From: JAXMHB01 sp046346965
GTDB taxonomy: Bacteria; Pseudomonadota; Gammaproteobacteria; Xanthomonadales; SZUA-5
Length of the DNA stretch: 64,000 bases
Assembly: GCA_046346965.1 (NCBI GenBank)
Contig: JAXMHB010000001.1
Span: 384,889-448,888 of the forward strand
Reading direction: 5' to 3'
In this document: in pieces, positions 23,470 to 32,041 of the stretch
Layout: every line of letters begins with the position of its first letter
How positions within the stretch are numbered: the first letter of the stretch is position 1
Made by a program: the position numbers and the translations under genes
Notes under the pieces: generated by a model
Database searches by the model: none
Told to the model about the DNA's origin: nothing
What the model saw: the letters and a program-made list of their open reading frames with translations, nothing else

Positions 23470-25410
23470 TCAGCGCAGCCCGTTCCACAGCACGCTGACG
23501 CCCACTGAGCGTTCCGGTGCGAGAGCGGAGAGCACGTCGGCGGTGGCGACGTAGTCCTCGTTCAGGGCGTTGCGGGCGTAGAGCTGCAGCGACCAGTCCG
23601 GGCTCAGGTGCCAGGTCAGGTCCAGATCGAGCACATCAACGGCGTCGCGCTTCACTTCCTCGAAGCCGGGCCGCTTCATGCTCCAGCGATGCGAATAGAA
23701 GGCGCCGATGGTGAAATCGGCAAGGTCATAGCGCGCCTCCAGCGTGCCGGTGACTGGCGGGGCGCCGTAGAGCGGATTGCCGCTGAGCTCGTCCTTGCTG
23801 CGGACCAGCGTGCCGGTGGCGCGCAGCAGCAATTGCTCGGTCGGCGTCCAGCTCAGCTGGGCATCGACGCCGTGCAATTTGGCGCTGCCGATATTGGTGT
23901 AGCCATTGACGCCCGGGCGCACCGCATACAGCTGGATCAGATCCTCCACATCGGTGCGCCACAGATGCACCTCGCTGCTCCAGTCGCCCGCCTGCCAGGC
24001 GTAGCCCAGATCCCAGCCCAGCGAGCGTTCCGACGACAGATTGGCATTGCCGACCACCTCGCCCTGCGGCGTCACGCCGGCGAAATAGCGCTCTTCGAGC
24101 GTGGCGAAGCGATAACCCGAGGCCAGATTCAAGGTCCAGCGACTGGACTCGGTAGGCGTCCACACCGCGCCGGCGGTGAAGGCGGTATCCGCATCGGAAG
24201 CCTTGGCGCCGCGCTGATGCTGCTCGACGTGGCTGTAGCGGGCACCGAGTTCGAGCGCGAAATCCTCGCGGACCGTCCAGTCGCTAATGCCAAACAGCGA
24301 CCACGCGTTCTCGCGGCCATCGAGCAGGCTGTACGTGCGATTGGCCAGCGTGCTGCGCGCGTCGAAGCCGTTGACGTCGCGCCGACCGAGAAACTCGATG
24401 CCAATGTTGTGGCTGAACTCGTCGAGGTCGACCGTCTGCTGCACGGTGCCGCCGATGTCACGGCTCTCCACGTAGGCGTAGGTGTCCGGCGAGCCGGGAC
24501 GCTGGTTGTAGGTCAGCAGTGACTGGTCATGTCCGTGGACGCTGAACTCGAAGCCGTTGTCGCCACGCAGACGCAGCCGGCCGAGCGTGTGCTCGTCCTT
24601 GGGATAGGTGGAGTCGCGCACCGGGTAGCGGCTGTTCGACTTGCCGATGTCCTCGGTACGCGAGGGCAACAGCAGGGCGTCGAACTGGTAGTCGCCGATG
24701 CGTGTGCGGTACTGCAGGCTGGCACTGTCGCGCTCGTAGCTGGTGTTCAGCGGCGTCCCGTTGGCGGACTGCGTGTCATCGGCCTGATGGCGAGCCACAC
24801 CGATCGAGAAGGTGTCGTTGCCGTAGCCGGCCGAGAGCTGCGCCTCATCGCCCGAATCCGCGTAGCTGGCCAGCACGCTGGCGCCCTCGAACCAGCGCGG
24901 CTCGATCGAAATGGCGCCGCCCAGGGCGCCCGGGCCGTAATGCACGGTGGACGGCCCGCGGGTGACCGCAATCTCGCCCAGCAGCGAGGGTTCGACGAAA
25001 GACACCGGCACGCCGGCGCGCCGCTGCGCCGTCACCGGCATGCCACCAACGACGACCAGGATGCCGTTGCCGCCGCTGCCGCGGATCGAGAAGGTTTCGA
25101 AAATGCCGTTCTGGCCGGTGGCACCGATACCCGGCAAACGCGTGACCAGATCCTGGAAATCGACCGGGGCCGCAACCGCGTCCTGCCAGCTGACGATCTC
25201 GGTGGCCAGCGCCGACGGCGCATCCGCTGCGGTGCCCTTCGCCGTGACCGTCACCGCGTCGGCAATCCACGCCTTGGCGCTCTTGCCGCCCGCCGCCTGA
25301 TCGCCGTCTTCAGCGCTGATCTGCTGAGCTGTCTCCGCGCGAGCGCTCAGCGGCGCGAGGGCGAGCGCGATGGCGGCCGCGAGCAGGCCCCGACGGTACT
25401 GTTGCAACAT
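23470..25410 (-). CDS. TonB-dependent outer membrane receptor
   Basis: The 646-residue protein has a signal peptide (LLAAAIALALAPLSARA), a TonB-box-like segment (DAVTVTAKG, about 52-60) and a plug domain (about 65-170, FSIRGSGGNG, VVVGGMPVT, VTRGPSTVHYGPGALGG). A 22-strand barrel follows, ending in a typical terminal aromatic-rich strand (SVGVSVLWNGLR). Such receptors import iron chelates, cobalamin or other scarce solutes; the substrate is not evident. No riboswitch or Fur box was recognised in the 87 bp upstream, where the DDAH gene ends on the same strand. Confidence 0.92.
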   Translation of the reverse strand: MLQQYRRGLLAAAIALALAPLSARAETAQQISAEDGDQAAGGKSAKAWIADAVTVTAKGTAADAPSALATEIVSWQDAVAAPVDFQDLVTRLPGIGATGQNGIFETFSIRGSGGNGILVVVGGMPVTAQRRAGVPVSFVEPSLLGEIAVTRGPSTVHYGPGALGGAISIEPRWFEGASVLASYADSGDEAQLSAGYGNDTFSIGVARHQADDTQSANGTPLNTSYERDSASLQYRTRIGDYQFDALLLPSRTEDIGKSNSRYPVRDSTYPKDEHTLGRLRLRGDNGFEFSVHGHDQSLLTYNQRPGSPDTYAYVESRDIGGTVQQTVDLDEFSHNIGIEFLGRRDVNGFDARSTLANRTYSLLDGRENAWSLFGISDWTVREDFALELGARYSHVEQHQRGAKASDADTAFTAGAVWTPTESSRWTLNLASGYRFATLEERYFAGVTPQGEVVGNANLSSERSLGWDLGYAWQAGDWSSEVHLWRTDVEDLIQLYAVRPGVNGYTNIGSAKLHGVDAQLSWTPTEQLLLRATGTLVRSKDELSGNPLYGAPPVTGTLEARYDLADFTIGAFYSHRWSMKRPGFEEVKRDAVDVLDLDLTWHLSPDWSLQLYARNALNEDYVATADVLSALAPERSVGVSVLWNGLR

Positions 25411-25497
25411 GATGAGATCCTTAAGGCGGTAGCGGGCGAGCGTCGCAGCATAGGGCCGCAGGACTCCCGGGCCTTCCGTACTGGCGCCTAGCTGGTA

Positions 25498-26274
25498 TCA
25501 GCCTGGAGGATGAGCCTCGAACACCAGGCTGCAGCAGGTGACGGCGCCCTCGGCCTTTTGCAGCTCCGAGACATCGACCTCGCGCGGCGCGTAGCCGGCC
25601 GCGCGCAGGCGCGCGCTGGTGCGCGGTAAGCAGGCGGGATAGATCCAGTGACGGCCGATGCGCAGGATGTTGGCCGCGTGCGCCTCCTCCTCATCGACTT
25701 CGAGGATCTGGCAAGCGCCGAAATGCGCGGGATCGACCCATTCGGGGTTGACCAGCAGGCAGTGATCGTCGAGGGCGGTCACTGCCGATTTGAGGTGCAG
25801 GCACTCGCGCATGGGCACCTGGATCACCTGATAGCCCCAGGGCGCCAGGGCAGTGCGCAGGGCGTCGATGGCGGCATCGTTGCTGCGTGCCGAGGCACCT
25901 ACGTACACGTGGCGGCCGATGCGCAGCACATCGCCGCCATCGAGCGTGGCCGGCGCTTGCAGGTGCACCAGCGGGCGCCACTGCGACAAGGCCGCTGCCA
26001 CGGACTCGCCCTCCGCGCGCCTCGACGGCGCGCCCGGCCGGGTCATCAGCGCCAGCTCATCGAGCACCAGTGCAACGTCCTCGACGAATACCGCGTCGGG
26101 CAGGTCATCGGCCGCTGGCAGCTCGATCACCTCGCAACCGGCCTCTCTGAGCGCCTGCTGATAGGCCGCATGCTGGCGCCGGGCGAGCGCCAGATCGATG
26201 GGCTGGCGTTCCACAAAGGACAACTGGCAATCCGCCAGGCTGGCGGAAACCTCACGGGTGACGGCGATCAGCAT
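25498..26274 (-). CDS. Dimethylargininase (DDAH)-like amidinotransferase-fold hydrolase
   Basis: DDAH hydrolyses N-omega-methylated arginines to citrulline. The 258-residue protein has the family motifs: PDAVFVEDVALV (substrate Asp/Glu), LDGGDVLRIGRHVYVG, the catalytic His in CLHLKSAVT and the C-terminal catalytic Cys in GAVTCCSLVF. It could alternatively be another guanidine-modifying hydrolase of this fold. ATG 26274 follows GGAG at seven bases; upstream in-frame ATGs add sequence with no family match. It is divergent from the desaturase gene and upstream of the TonB receptor. Confidence 0.87.
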   Translation of the reverse strand: MLIAVTREVSASLADCQLSFVERQPIDLALARRQHAAYQQALREAGCEVIELPAADDLPDAVFVEDVALVLDELALMTRPGAPSRRAEGESVAAALSQWRPLVHLQAPATLDGGDVLRIGRHVYVGASARSNDAAIDALRTALAPWGYQVIQVPMRECLHLKSAVTALDDHCLLVNPEWVDPAHFGACQILEVDEEEAHAANILRIGRHWIYPACLPRTSARLRAAGYAPREVDVSELQKAEGAVTCCSLVFEAHPPG

Positions 26275-26392
26275 GCTTGGCTCCAGGACCATCGAGCGCG
26301 CGAGCATCGCAGGGATGGCTCGCCTTTTGGGTGATTGCCACTGAGTGCCAGTATCGCCACAATCCGCGCACCTTCCACACCCTTCACGAGCC

Positions 26393-27406
26393 GTGAACGA
26401 AGCCGATCCGAGTCCGTCCGCCAACCTCCGTCAACTCTGTGCGCCCTTCGCGCGTCCGCAACTGGGACGCGCCTTGTGGCAAGTGGTCAACACGCTGCTT
26501 CCGTTCATCGCGCTGTGGTCCCTGATGGCCTACGCCGTGCGCCATCACTGGAATTATCTCTGGGTCTTGCTGATGGCCCTGCCGGCCGCCGGCCTGTACG
26601 TGCGGACTTTCATCATTCAGCACGACTGTGGTCACGGCTCCTTCTTCCCGAATGCGCGCGACAACAACACGCTCGGCGCCGTGCTCGGCGTGGTCACGCT
26701 GTTTCCTTACAGCTACTGGCGCAAGACCCACGCCGTGCATCATGGCACCTCGGGGAATCTGGATCGCCGCGAGTTCGGCGATGTCGAGACGCTGACGGTG
26801 CGCGAGTACCTGTCGCGCTCGACCTTCGGTCGCTTCTGCTACCGCTTCTACCGCAGCGCGCCAGTGCTGCTGCTGATCGGGCCGCTCTATCAGTTCGTCA
26901 TCAAGCATCGTTTTCCTTTCGACCTGCCGCGCTCGTGGAAAAAGGAATGGCGCAGCGTGTGGCTGAACAATCTGGCGCTGGCGCTGACGCTGGTGTTCAT
27001 GGGCTACTGCATCGGCTTCAAGTCCACGCTGCTGGTGCATCTGCCGATCGTGCTGATCGCGGGCGCTCTCGGCGTTTGGTTGTTCTATGTGCAGCACACC
27101 TTCGAAGAGGCCTATTGGGCGCATCAGACCGACTGGAGTTCGGAAGCGGCGGCGATCCGCGGCAGTTCCTACTACGACTTGCCGCAGTGGCTGCACTGGT
27201 TCACCGGCAACATCGGCTATCACCACATCCATCACCTGGCCAGCCGCATACCCAATTACCGCCTGCGCGAGGCCTTCAAATCCAGCCCCTTGCTGCAGCA
27301 GGCGCCCCGCCTGACGCTGTGGAGCAGCTTGAAGAGCGTCAGCCTGAAGCTGTGGGACGAGGAACTGCAGCGGATGGTGGGCTTTCCGCGCCGCGCGCGC
27401 GGCTGA
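26393..27406 (+). CDS. Membrane fatty acid desaturase (delta-12/omega-6 type)
   Basis: The enzyme inserts a double bond into acyl chains using a di-iron centre. The three histidine boxes are HDCGH, HAVHH and HHIHH. Four to five membrane helices flank them. HTFEEAYWAHQTDW is typical of bacterial delta-12-like desaturases. The frame is open from GTG 26345. GTG 26393 gives about 337 residues, nearer the family length, but the ribosome binding site is weak for both, so the start is uncertain. It stands alone, between DDAH (divergent) and a secreted FG-GAP protein. Confidence 0.88.
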   Translation: MNEADPSPSANLRQLCAPFARPQLGRALWQVVNTLLPFIALWSLMAYAVRHHWNYLWVLLMALPAAGLYVRTFIIQHDCGHGSFFPNARDNNTLGAVLGVVTLFPYSYWRKTHAVHHGTSGNLDRREFGDVETLTVREYLSRSTFGRFCYRFYRSAPVLLLIGPLYQFVIKHRFPFDLPRSWKKEWRSVWLNNLALALTLVFMGYCIGFKSTLLVHLPIVLIAGALGVWLFYVQHTFEEAYWAHQTDWSSEAAAIRGSSYYDLPQWLHWFTGNIGYHHIHHLASRIPNYRLREAFKSSPLLQQAPRLTLWSSLKSVSLKLWDEELQRMVGFPRRARG

Positions 27407-27534
27407 TGCCGGCCTGCCCCGACAGGGCTGCAGATCGCGGCCCTGCCGGCGGCACACGCGCAGTGTGCACCGGCCGGCACATGCGCCGGTCTGGTTTCGT
27501 TAGTGTCGAGCATCCATCCTGCCAGGCTTGCACC

Positions 27535-29109
27535 ATGCGCACGCTGATGCTGCTCGTCCTCTGCTGGCCGTGCACCGCGCTCGCCGCGGTCGGCGTGCCG
27601 CAACTGCAGTGGTCCTACGGCGGCTGCTCGCCGTCGACCTGCCAGACCGGTTGGTACAGCGGCCCGGCCGTGGCCGACCTCGACAGTGACGGCTCGCCCG
27701 AAGTGGTCTGGGGCAGCTACGACGTCGTCGCCTTGCGCGGCGACAGCGGCGCGCTGCAGTGGCGCGGCAGCAACACCCAGCGCGTGTGGCCGGCGATCGC
27801 CGTGGCCGATTTCGATCCCGCGCAACCGGGCCTCGAGAGTGCGGTGGGGCGTGGCGGCAATCAGCTCACGCTGTATGCCGCCAACGGGGCCGTGCTGTGG
27901 ACCGTCAATCCCTTCAGCGGGGGCGAGGTGCGCAGCCTGGCGGCGGCCGACATCGACGGCAACGGCGACCTCGAGATCATCGTCGGCCGCGCTTCCAGCG
28001 GCGGGACGCTGCAGGTCAGCGTTTACGAGCACACCGGCGCGCTGCGCCCGGGATGGCCGGCGCGGCGCACCGGCGAGCCCGGCAACGGGGCCGGCATGTA
28101 CAACGAGAATCTGGCGGTCGCCGATCTCGATGGCGATGGCGCCAGCGAGATCTACGCGCCCACCGATACGCATTACATCAGCGCCTTTCATCCCAACGGC
28201 GATCAGCTGCTGGCCAGTCTCAGCTATGGCACCAGCGGTGGTCTGCAGAAAGTGTGGTCACAGGTCGGCGTGCATGTGGATCAAGCGGCCGATCTGCGCG
28301 GATTTGCCAACTGCGGGACGGAGCATCGGCCGAACTTTGCCAATGCCGCACCGGCGATTGCCGATCTGGACGGTAACGGCAGTCTCGAACTGGTGTTCCC
28401 GGGCGATGTCTACAACTGCCAGATTGGCGATCCCGCCGGGGATCTCTACTACCTGCCGTGGGTGCTGACGCGGGATCGCACGCGCTGGGTGAGCGCCAGC
28501 TACGACTGGACGACGATTCCGGCACCCGGGCAGAGCGGGGCGCCGCTGATCCAGGGGCAGTTTGCGACCATCGAAGACGCCGTGGTGAATGCCGTGCCGG
28601 CGGACCTGGATGGCGACGGTCAGCGCGAGATTCTGTTCGCCAGCTACGACGGCAAGCTGCACGCGTGGTGGCTGGACAAAACCGAGCATCACAGCTGGCC
28701 CTACAGCGTGCCCGGCAGCGGTTTCCGCTTCGCGGCGGAGCCGGCGGTGGCCGATCTCGATGCCGATGGTCGCGCCGAAGTGATCTTTACCACCTGGCCG
28801 CAAAAGGGCGGCAATGCGGTCGGCAAGTTGATCATCCTGAACTACCAGGGCAGCCTGTTGCAGTCGGTAGACCTGCCGGCGCCGCGCGGCGGCAACTGGA
28901 ATGGTGGCCTGGCGGCCCCGACGCTGGCTCAGCTGGACGCCGATCCGGAGCTCGAAGTGGTGGTCGGCACCAGCCAGTCCGGCGTGCTGGCGTACCAGAT
29001 TCCCGGCAGCGCCAACGCGCGAGTGCTGTGGGGCACCGCACGCGGCAATCGTCTGCGGAACGGCCTGGCAGCCACGTCCGACCCGGTATTCGCCAACGGC
29101 TATGAATGA
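27535..29109 (+). CDS. Secreted FG-GAP/VCBS-repeat protein with C-terminal FANGYE tail
   Basis: The 524-residue protein has a signal peptide (LMLLVLCWPCTALA) and about seven calcium-binding-like FG-GAP repeats of the form VADLDSDGSPEVVWG, AADIDGNGDLEIIVG, VPADLDGDGQREILF and VADLDADGRAEVIF. This predicts a beta-propeller with integrin-like metal sites. It is presumably exported and perhaps surface-bound. It ends in DPVFANGYE, a tail shared with two unrelated secreted proteins in this window. The last codons overlap the convergent mnhG gene by 10 bp. No enzymatic role can be assigned. Confidence 0.85.
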   Translation: MRTLMLLVLCWPCTALAAVGVPQLQWSYGGCSPSTCQTGWYSGPAVADLDSDGSPEVVWGSYDVVALRGDSGALQWRGSNTQRVWPAIAVADFDPAQPGLESAVGRGGNQLTLYAANGAVLWTVNPFSGGEVRSLAAADIDGNGDLEIIVGRASSGGTLQVSVYEHTGALRPGWPARRTGEPGNGAGMYNENLAVADLDGDGASEIYAPTDTHYISAFHPNGDQLLASLSYGTSGGLQKVWSQVGVHVDQAADLRGFANCGTEHRPNFANAAPAIADLDGNGSLELVFPGDVYNCQIGDPAGDLYYLPWVLTRDRTRWVSASYDWTTIPAPGQSGAPLIQGQFATIEDAVVNAVPADLDGDGQREILFASYDGKLHAWWLDKTEHHSWPYSVPGSGFRFAAEPAVADLDADGRAEVIFTTWPQKGGNAVGKLIILNYQGSLLQSVDLPAPRGGNWNGGLAAPTLAQLDADPELEVVVGTSQSGVLAYQIPGSANARVLWGTARGNRLRNGLAATSDPVFANGYE

Positions 29110-29465
29110 GGCGAGCCGCCAGCCGGCCGCTTGCCTTCTGCCGGGCCTGCCTCGCGTGGGTCGATCGGCGGATGCCGGCGCATCCAGGCCTGCGCCAGTT
29201 GCTGCGCGGCCAAGGGCGCGGTCCAGAACAGAAAGCCGAGCAGCAGCGCCTCGCGCAGCGGCAGGCCGCCCCTGGCCAGATGCACCAGCCCCAGCGCCAG
29301 CAGCACGCTACCCAAGCCCATGGTGCCCGCCTTGGTGGGGCCATGCAGGCGCTGGATGAAACTCGGCAGGCGCAGCAGCGCCAGCGCCGCGACCAGCACG
29401 TAGCCGGCGCCGAGCACCAGCAACCCGGCCACCAGCAGATCCAACCACAGCGGCCAGCTGGTCAT
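29100..29465 (-). CDS. mnhG: Na+/H+ antiporter subunit G
   Basis: MnhG/MrpG is a small membrane subunit of the multi-subunit Mrp-type cation/proton antiporter. The 121-residue protein has three helices, with the family-typical LRLPSFIQRLHGPTKAGTMG after the second and a hydrophilic C-terminal tail. The ATG overlaps the mnhF stop by four bases. It is the last gene of the operon and converges on the FG-GAP gene with a 10 bp overlap. Confidence 0.92.
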   Translation of the reverse strand: MTSWPLWLDLLVAGLLVLGAGYVLVAALALLRLPSFIQRLHGPTKAGTMGLGSVLLALGLVHLARGGLPLREALLLGFLFWTAPLAAQQLAQAWMRRHPPIDPREAGPAEGKRPAGGSPHS

Positions 29466-29734
29466 TCCACGCTCCGATCACGCGCCAGAAAGCGCGCGGC
29501 TGCCAGCGTACTGACAAAGCCCAGTAGGGCGACGACCGCGGCCGCTTCGAAATAGACGCCGGTGTCAGCGCCGAACTCGAGCAGCAACAGCAGCAATACG
29601 GCGAGCAGATAGAGCGTATCCAGCGCCAGCACGCGATCCAGCGCATCCGGCCCGCGCAACAAGCGCCACAACACCGGCAGCATCGCCAGCAGAATCGCTC
29701 CCAGAATCCACGGCAGCAGCGCGGCGGTGATCAT
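29462..29734 (-). CDS. mnhF: Na+/H+ antiporter subunit F
   Basis: The 90-residue protein has three helices and the F-subunit signature RLLRGPDALDRVLALDTL. F subunits belong to the Mrp complex and are implicated in Na+ or bile-salt efflux in some species. ATG 29734 overlaps the mnhE stop (ATGA) and is preferred over the ATG at 29749. mnhG follows with another ATGA overlap. Confidence 0.93.
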   Translation of the reverse strand: MITAALLPWILGAILLAMLPVLWRLLRGPDALDRVLALDTLYLLAVLLLLLLEFGADTGVYFEAAAVVALLGFVSTLAAARFLARDRSVE

Positions 29735-30219
29735 GACGATGCTCCGCATGCGCGCAGCAGCAGGCTTTCGTAGCGCTCCATGATCTCCGCGGCCAGCGAC
29801 TCCGGATCCGCGGTGTCGAGTGCGTGCACGAGCAGCTGTCGTCCATCAGCGCTGAGTGCGGCGCTCAGCGTGCCGGGCGTCAGCGTGATCAGCTGGCTGA
29901 GCAGCAGCACGCCGGTGGGGTCGCGCAGCGTCAGCGGCACCTGCACCCAGTGGCTACTGGGTTCGCGGCCGCTCAGCACCAGCCGTGCCACTTGCCAGTT
30001 GGCCCGCCACAGATCGAGCAGAAAACGGCCCGCCAGCTTGAGTAGCGGGCCCAGCGAGCGCACGCGCAGGCCTTGCGGCAGATGCGCGCCGAGCAGCCAG
30101 GGCAGGATCAGCGCGAAGCCGAGCGCCAGCGTCAGGTGCGCCGGATGGAAGGAGCGATTGAGCGCACACCAGGTGATGGCCAACAGCAGCGAGAGCCAGG
30201 GATGTGGCAACCAGCGCAT
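29731..30219 (-). CDS. mnhE: Na+/H+ antiporter subunit E
   Basis: The 162-residue protein has two or three N-terminal helices and a cytoplasmic C-terminal domain with the E-subunit motif LSQLITLTPGTLSAAL. It starts at ATG 30219, sharing one base with the mnhD stop (TGATG). Frame-open sequence upstream of this start on the same strand is only a shadow of mnhD. It is part of the tightly overlapping mnhABCDEFG operon. Confidence 0.94.
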   Translation of the reverse strand: MRWLPHPWLSLLLAITWCALNRSFHPAHLTLALGFALILPWLLGAHLPQGLRVRSLGPLLKLAGRFLLDLWRANWQVARLVLSGREPSSHWVQVPLTLRDPTGVLLLSQLITLTPGTLSAALSADGRQLLVHALDTADPESLAAEIMERYESLLLRACGASS

Positions 30220-31700
30220 CAGCGGATCTCCAGGCGCGGGAGGGTGGGGTGATCGAGGACGGTCGATTGCAGACTCGGTGCCGCGCCGAGCTGCGCGGCG
30301 GTAGCGGCCAGATAGCGGTGCACCGGCGTTGCCCCCAGACTCGCGGCACCCAGGGCAGCCAACAGCAGCAGGGCAGGCCATCCGGCCGAGACTGGCGGCG
30401 CTGCGGGCGCGGGCGCATGGTTCCACAGCCACTGGCTGTAGGCGCGGGCGCTGGCGATCAGCATCAAGGCACTGCTGAGCACGATCGCGGCCCACAGCCA
30501 CGGATCGCCGATCGCCTGCAGCAGCAAAACCTTGGCGAGGAATCCCGGCAGCGGCGGCAGTCCCGCCCCAGCCATCAGCAGCAGCGCCAGCGCCAGTACC
30601 AGCGTCCGGCTGGCTCGCAATGGGCCACGCTGATCGAGGCGGTCGCCGGCGCCGCCGCGCGCGCGCGCCAGCGCATCCACCAGCGCGTACGCGGCCGCGG
30701 CCACCAGCGTGGTTTGCAGCAAATAGTAGAGCGCAGCGGCATAGGCAGCGGATTGCCCGCTGGCGGCGCTGGCGACCAGCAAGCCTGCCGAGGCCAGAAT
30801 CCAGTGCGCCGCCAGGCCGCGCAGGCTGGCAGCTGTGAGCGCGCCCAGAGACGCCACCAGCAGCGAAACCAGCCCGGCGGTGTACAGCAGCGCGGCGAGT
30901 CCGGCCAGGCCGGGATCGGCGCCCTGCAGCGCCGTCAGCACGCGCAACAGCGCATAGACGCCGACCTTGGTCATCAGCGCGAACAGCGCGGCGACCAGCG
31001 TGGGCGCGGCGCCATAGCTGCCGGGCAACCAGAATGACAGCGGCAGCAAAGCGGCTTTGATCGCATACACCAGCAGCAACAGGGCGAGGCCGACGCGAGT
31101 GAGATTGGCTGCCGCACTCGGCAGGTCCGGCAGCACGCGGGCCAGATCCGCGAGGTTCAGCGTCCCCGCGCTGGCATAGATCAGCGCCAGCGCGATCAGA
31201 AACAGCGCCGAACCGATCAGGTTGTACACCACGTAGCGAAGACCAGCGCGCACCTGAGCCCCGCCGGCGCCATGCAGCAGCAGCGCGTAGGAGGCGATCA
31301 GCAGCAGTTCGAACCAGACGAACAGATTGAACAGATCCGCCGTCAGCCAGGCGCCGGACAGACCCATCAGCTGGAACTGCAGCAGCGCGTGGAAGTGGCG
31401 TCCGCGTCGGTCCAAACCGGACCCGGCCGCGAGCGCCACGATCAGCCCGAGGAAGGCGGTCAACAGCAGCAGCAGCGCCGACAGCCGATCCAGCACCAGC
31501 GCAATACCGTAAGGCGCGGGCCAGTTGCCGGCCAGCTCGACCACGGGCTGATCCTGATCGGCCAGTCCGAGCAGGACAATCGTGATCGCCAGCTGCACGC
31601 TGCAGGCGGCAACACTCACCCAGCGCTGCGCGCGACCATCGGGCAGCACCAGCAGCAGCGCCGCGCACAACAAGGGCCAGAGGATGGGCAGGGCGATCAC
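30219..31700 (-). CDS. mnhD: Na+/H+ antiporter subunit D
   Basis: MnhD is a proton-translocating subunit related to NuoM/NuoN of complex I. The 493-residue protein has about 14 helices, the conserved Glu in LFVWFELLLIASYALL and the Lys in TRVGLALLLLVYAIKAALLP. A further Lys appears in LMTKVGVYALLR. It overlaps mnhC by four bases and mnhE by one. Confidence 0.94.
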   Translation of the reverse strand: MIALPILWPLLCAALLLVLPDGRAQRWVSVAACSVQLAITIVLLGLADQDQPVVELAGNWPAPYGIALVLDRLSALLLLLTAFLGLIVALAAGSGLDRRGRHFHALLQFQLMGLSGAWLTADLFNLFVWFELLLIASYALLLHGAGGAQVRAGLRYVVYNLIGSALFLIALALIYASAGTLNLADLARVLPDLPSAAANLTRVGLALLLLVYAIKAALLPLSFWLPGSYGAAPTLVAALFALMTKVGVYALLRVLTALQGADPGLAGLAALLYTAGLVSLLVASLGALTAASLRGLAAHWILASAGLLVASAASGQSAAYAAALYYLLQTTLVAAAAYALVDALARARGGAGDRLDQRGPLRASRTLVLALALLLMAGAGLPPLPGFLAKVLLLQAIGDPWLWAAIVLSSALMLIASARAYSQWLWNHAPAPAAPPVSAGWPALLLLAALGAASLGATPVHRYLAATAAQLGAAPSLQSTVLDHPTLPRLEIR

Positions 31701-32041
31701 GATCCAGCCTCCGGATCGCTGTCGACATGGTCGCTGCCGCCGCGCGCGGCGCGCACCGCCAGTGCCGCCAGCAGCGCCGTCATCGCAAAGCTGATGACGA
31801 TGGCGGTGAGCACCAGCGCCTGCGGCAGCGGATCGGCATGGTGCGCCAGGGTCGCCGGAACGCCCTCACGCAAAACCGGCGGCTGCCCGACGCGCAGGCG
31901 CCCGGCGGCCAGGATGCACAGGTTCACTGCGTAAGAGATGAGCGTCAGGCCGAGCACCACATCCAGCGTGCGCGTACGCAGCGACAGGTAGATGCCTGAG
32001 GCCATCAGGCTGCCGGTGGCGAGGGCGAGCACCCATTCCAT
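31697..32041 (-). CDS. mnhC: Na+/H+ antiporter subunit C
   Basis: MnhC is a NuoK-like subunit. The 114-residue protein has three helices with GLTLISYAVNLCILAAG and the family-typical DPLPQALVLTAIVISFA. Its ATG at 32041 shares one base with the mnhA stop (TGATG). The C-terminal tail is charged and short. Confidence 0.94.
   Translation of the reverse strand: MEWVLALATGSLMASGIYLSLRTRTLDVVLGLTLISYAVNLCILAAGRLRVGQPPVLREGVPATLAHHADPLPQALVLTAIVISFAMTALLAALAVRAARGGSDHVDSDPEAGS

Noticed and set aside
25411..25497. Cobalamin riboswitch or Fur box upstream of the TonB-dependent receptor
   Set aside because: Only 87 bp are available and neither a B12-box-like GCCACTG nor a Fur-type palindrome was found.
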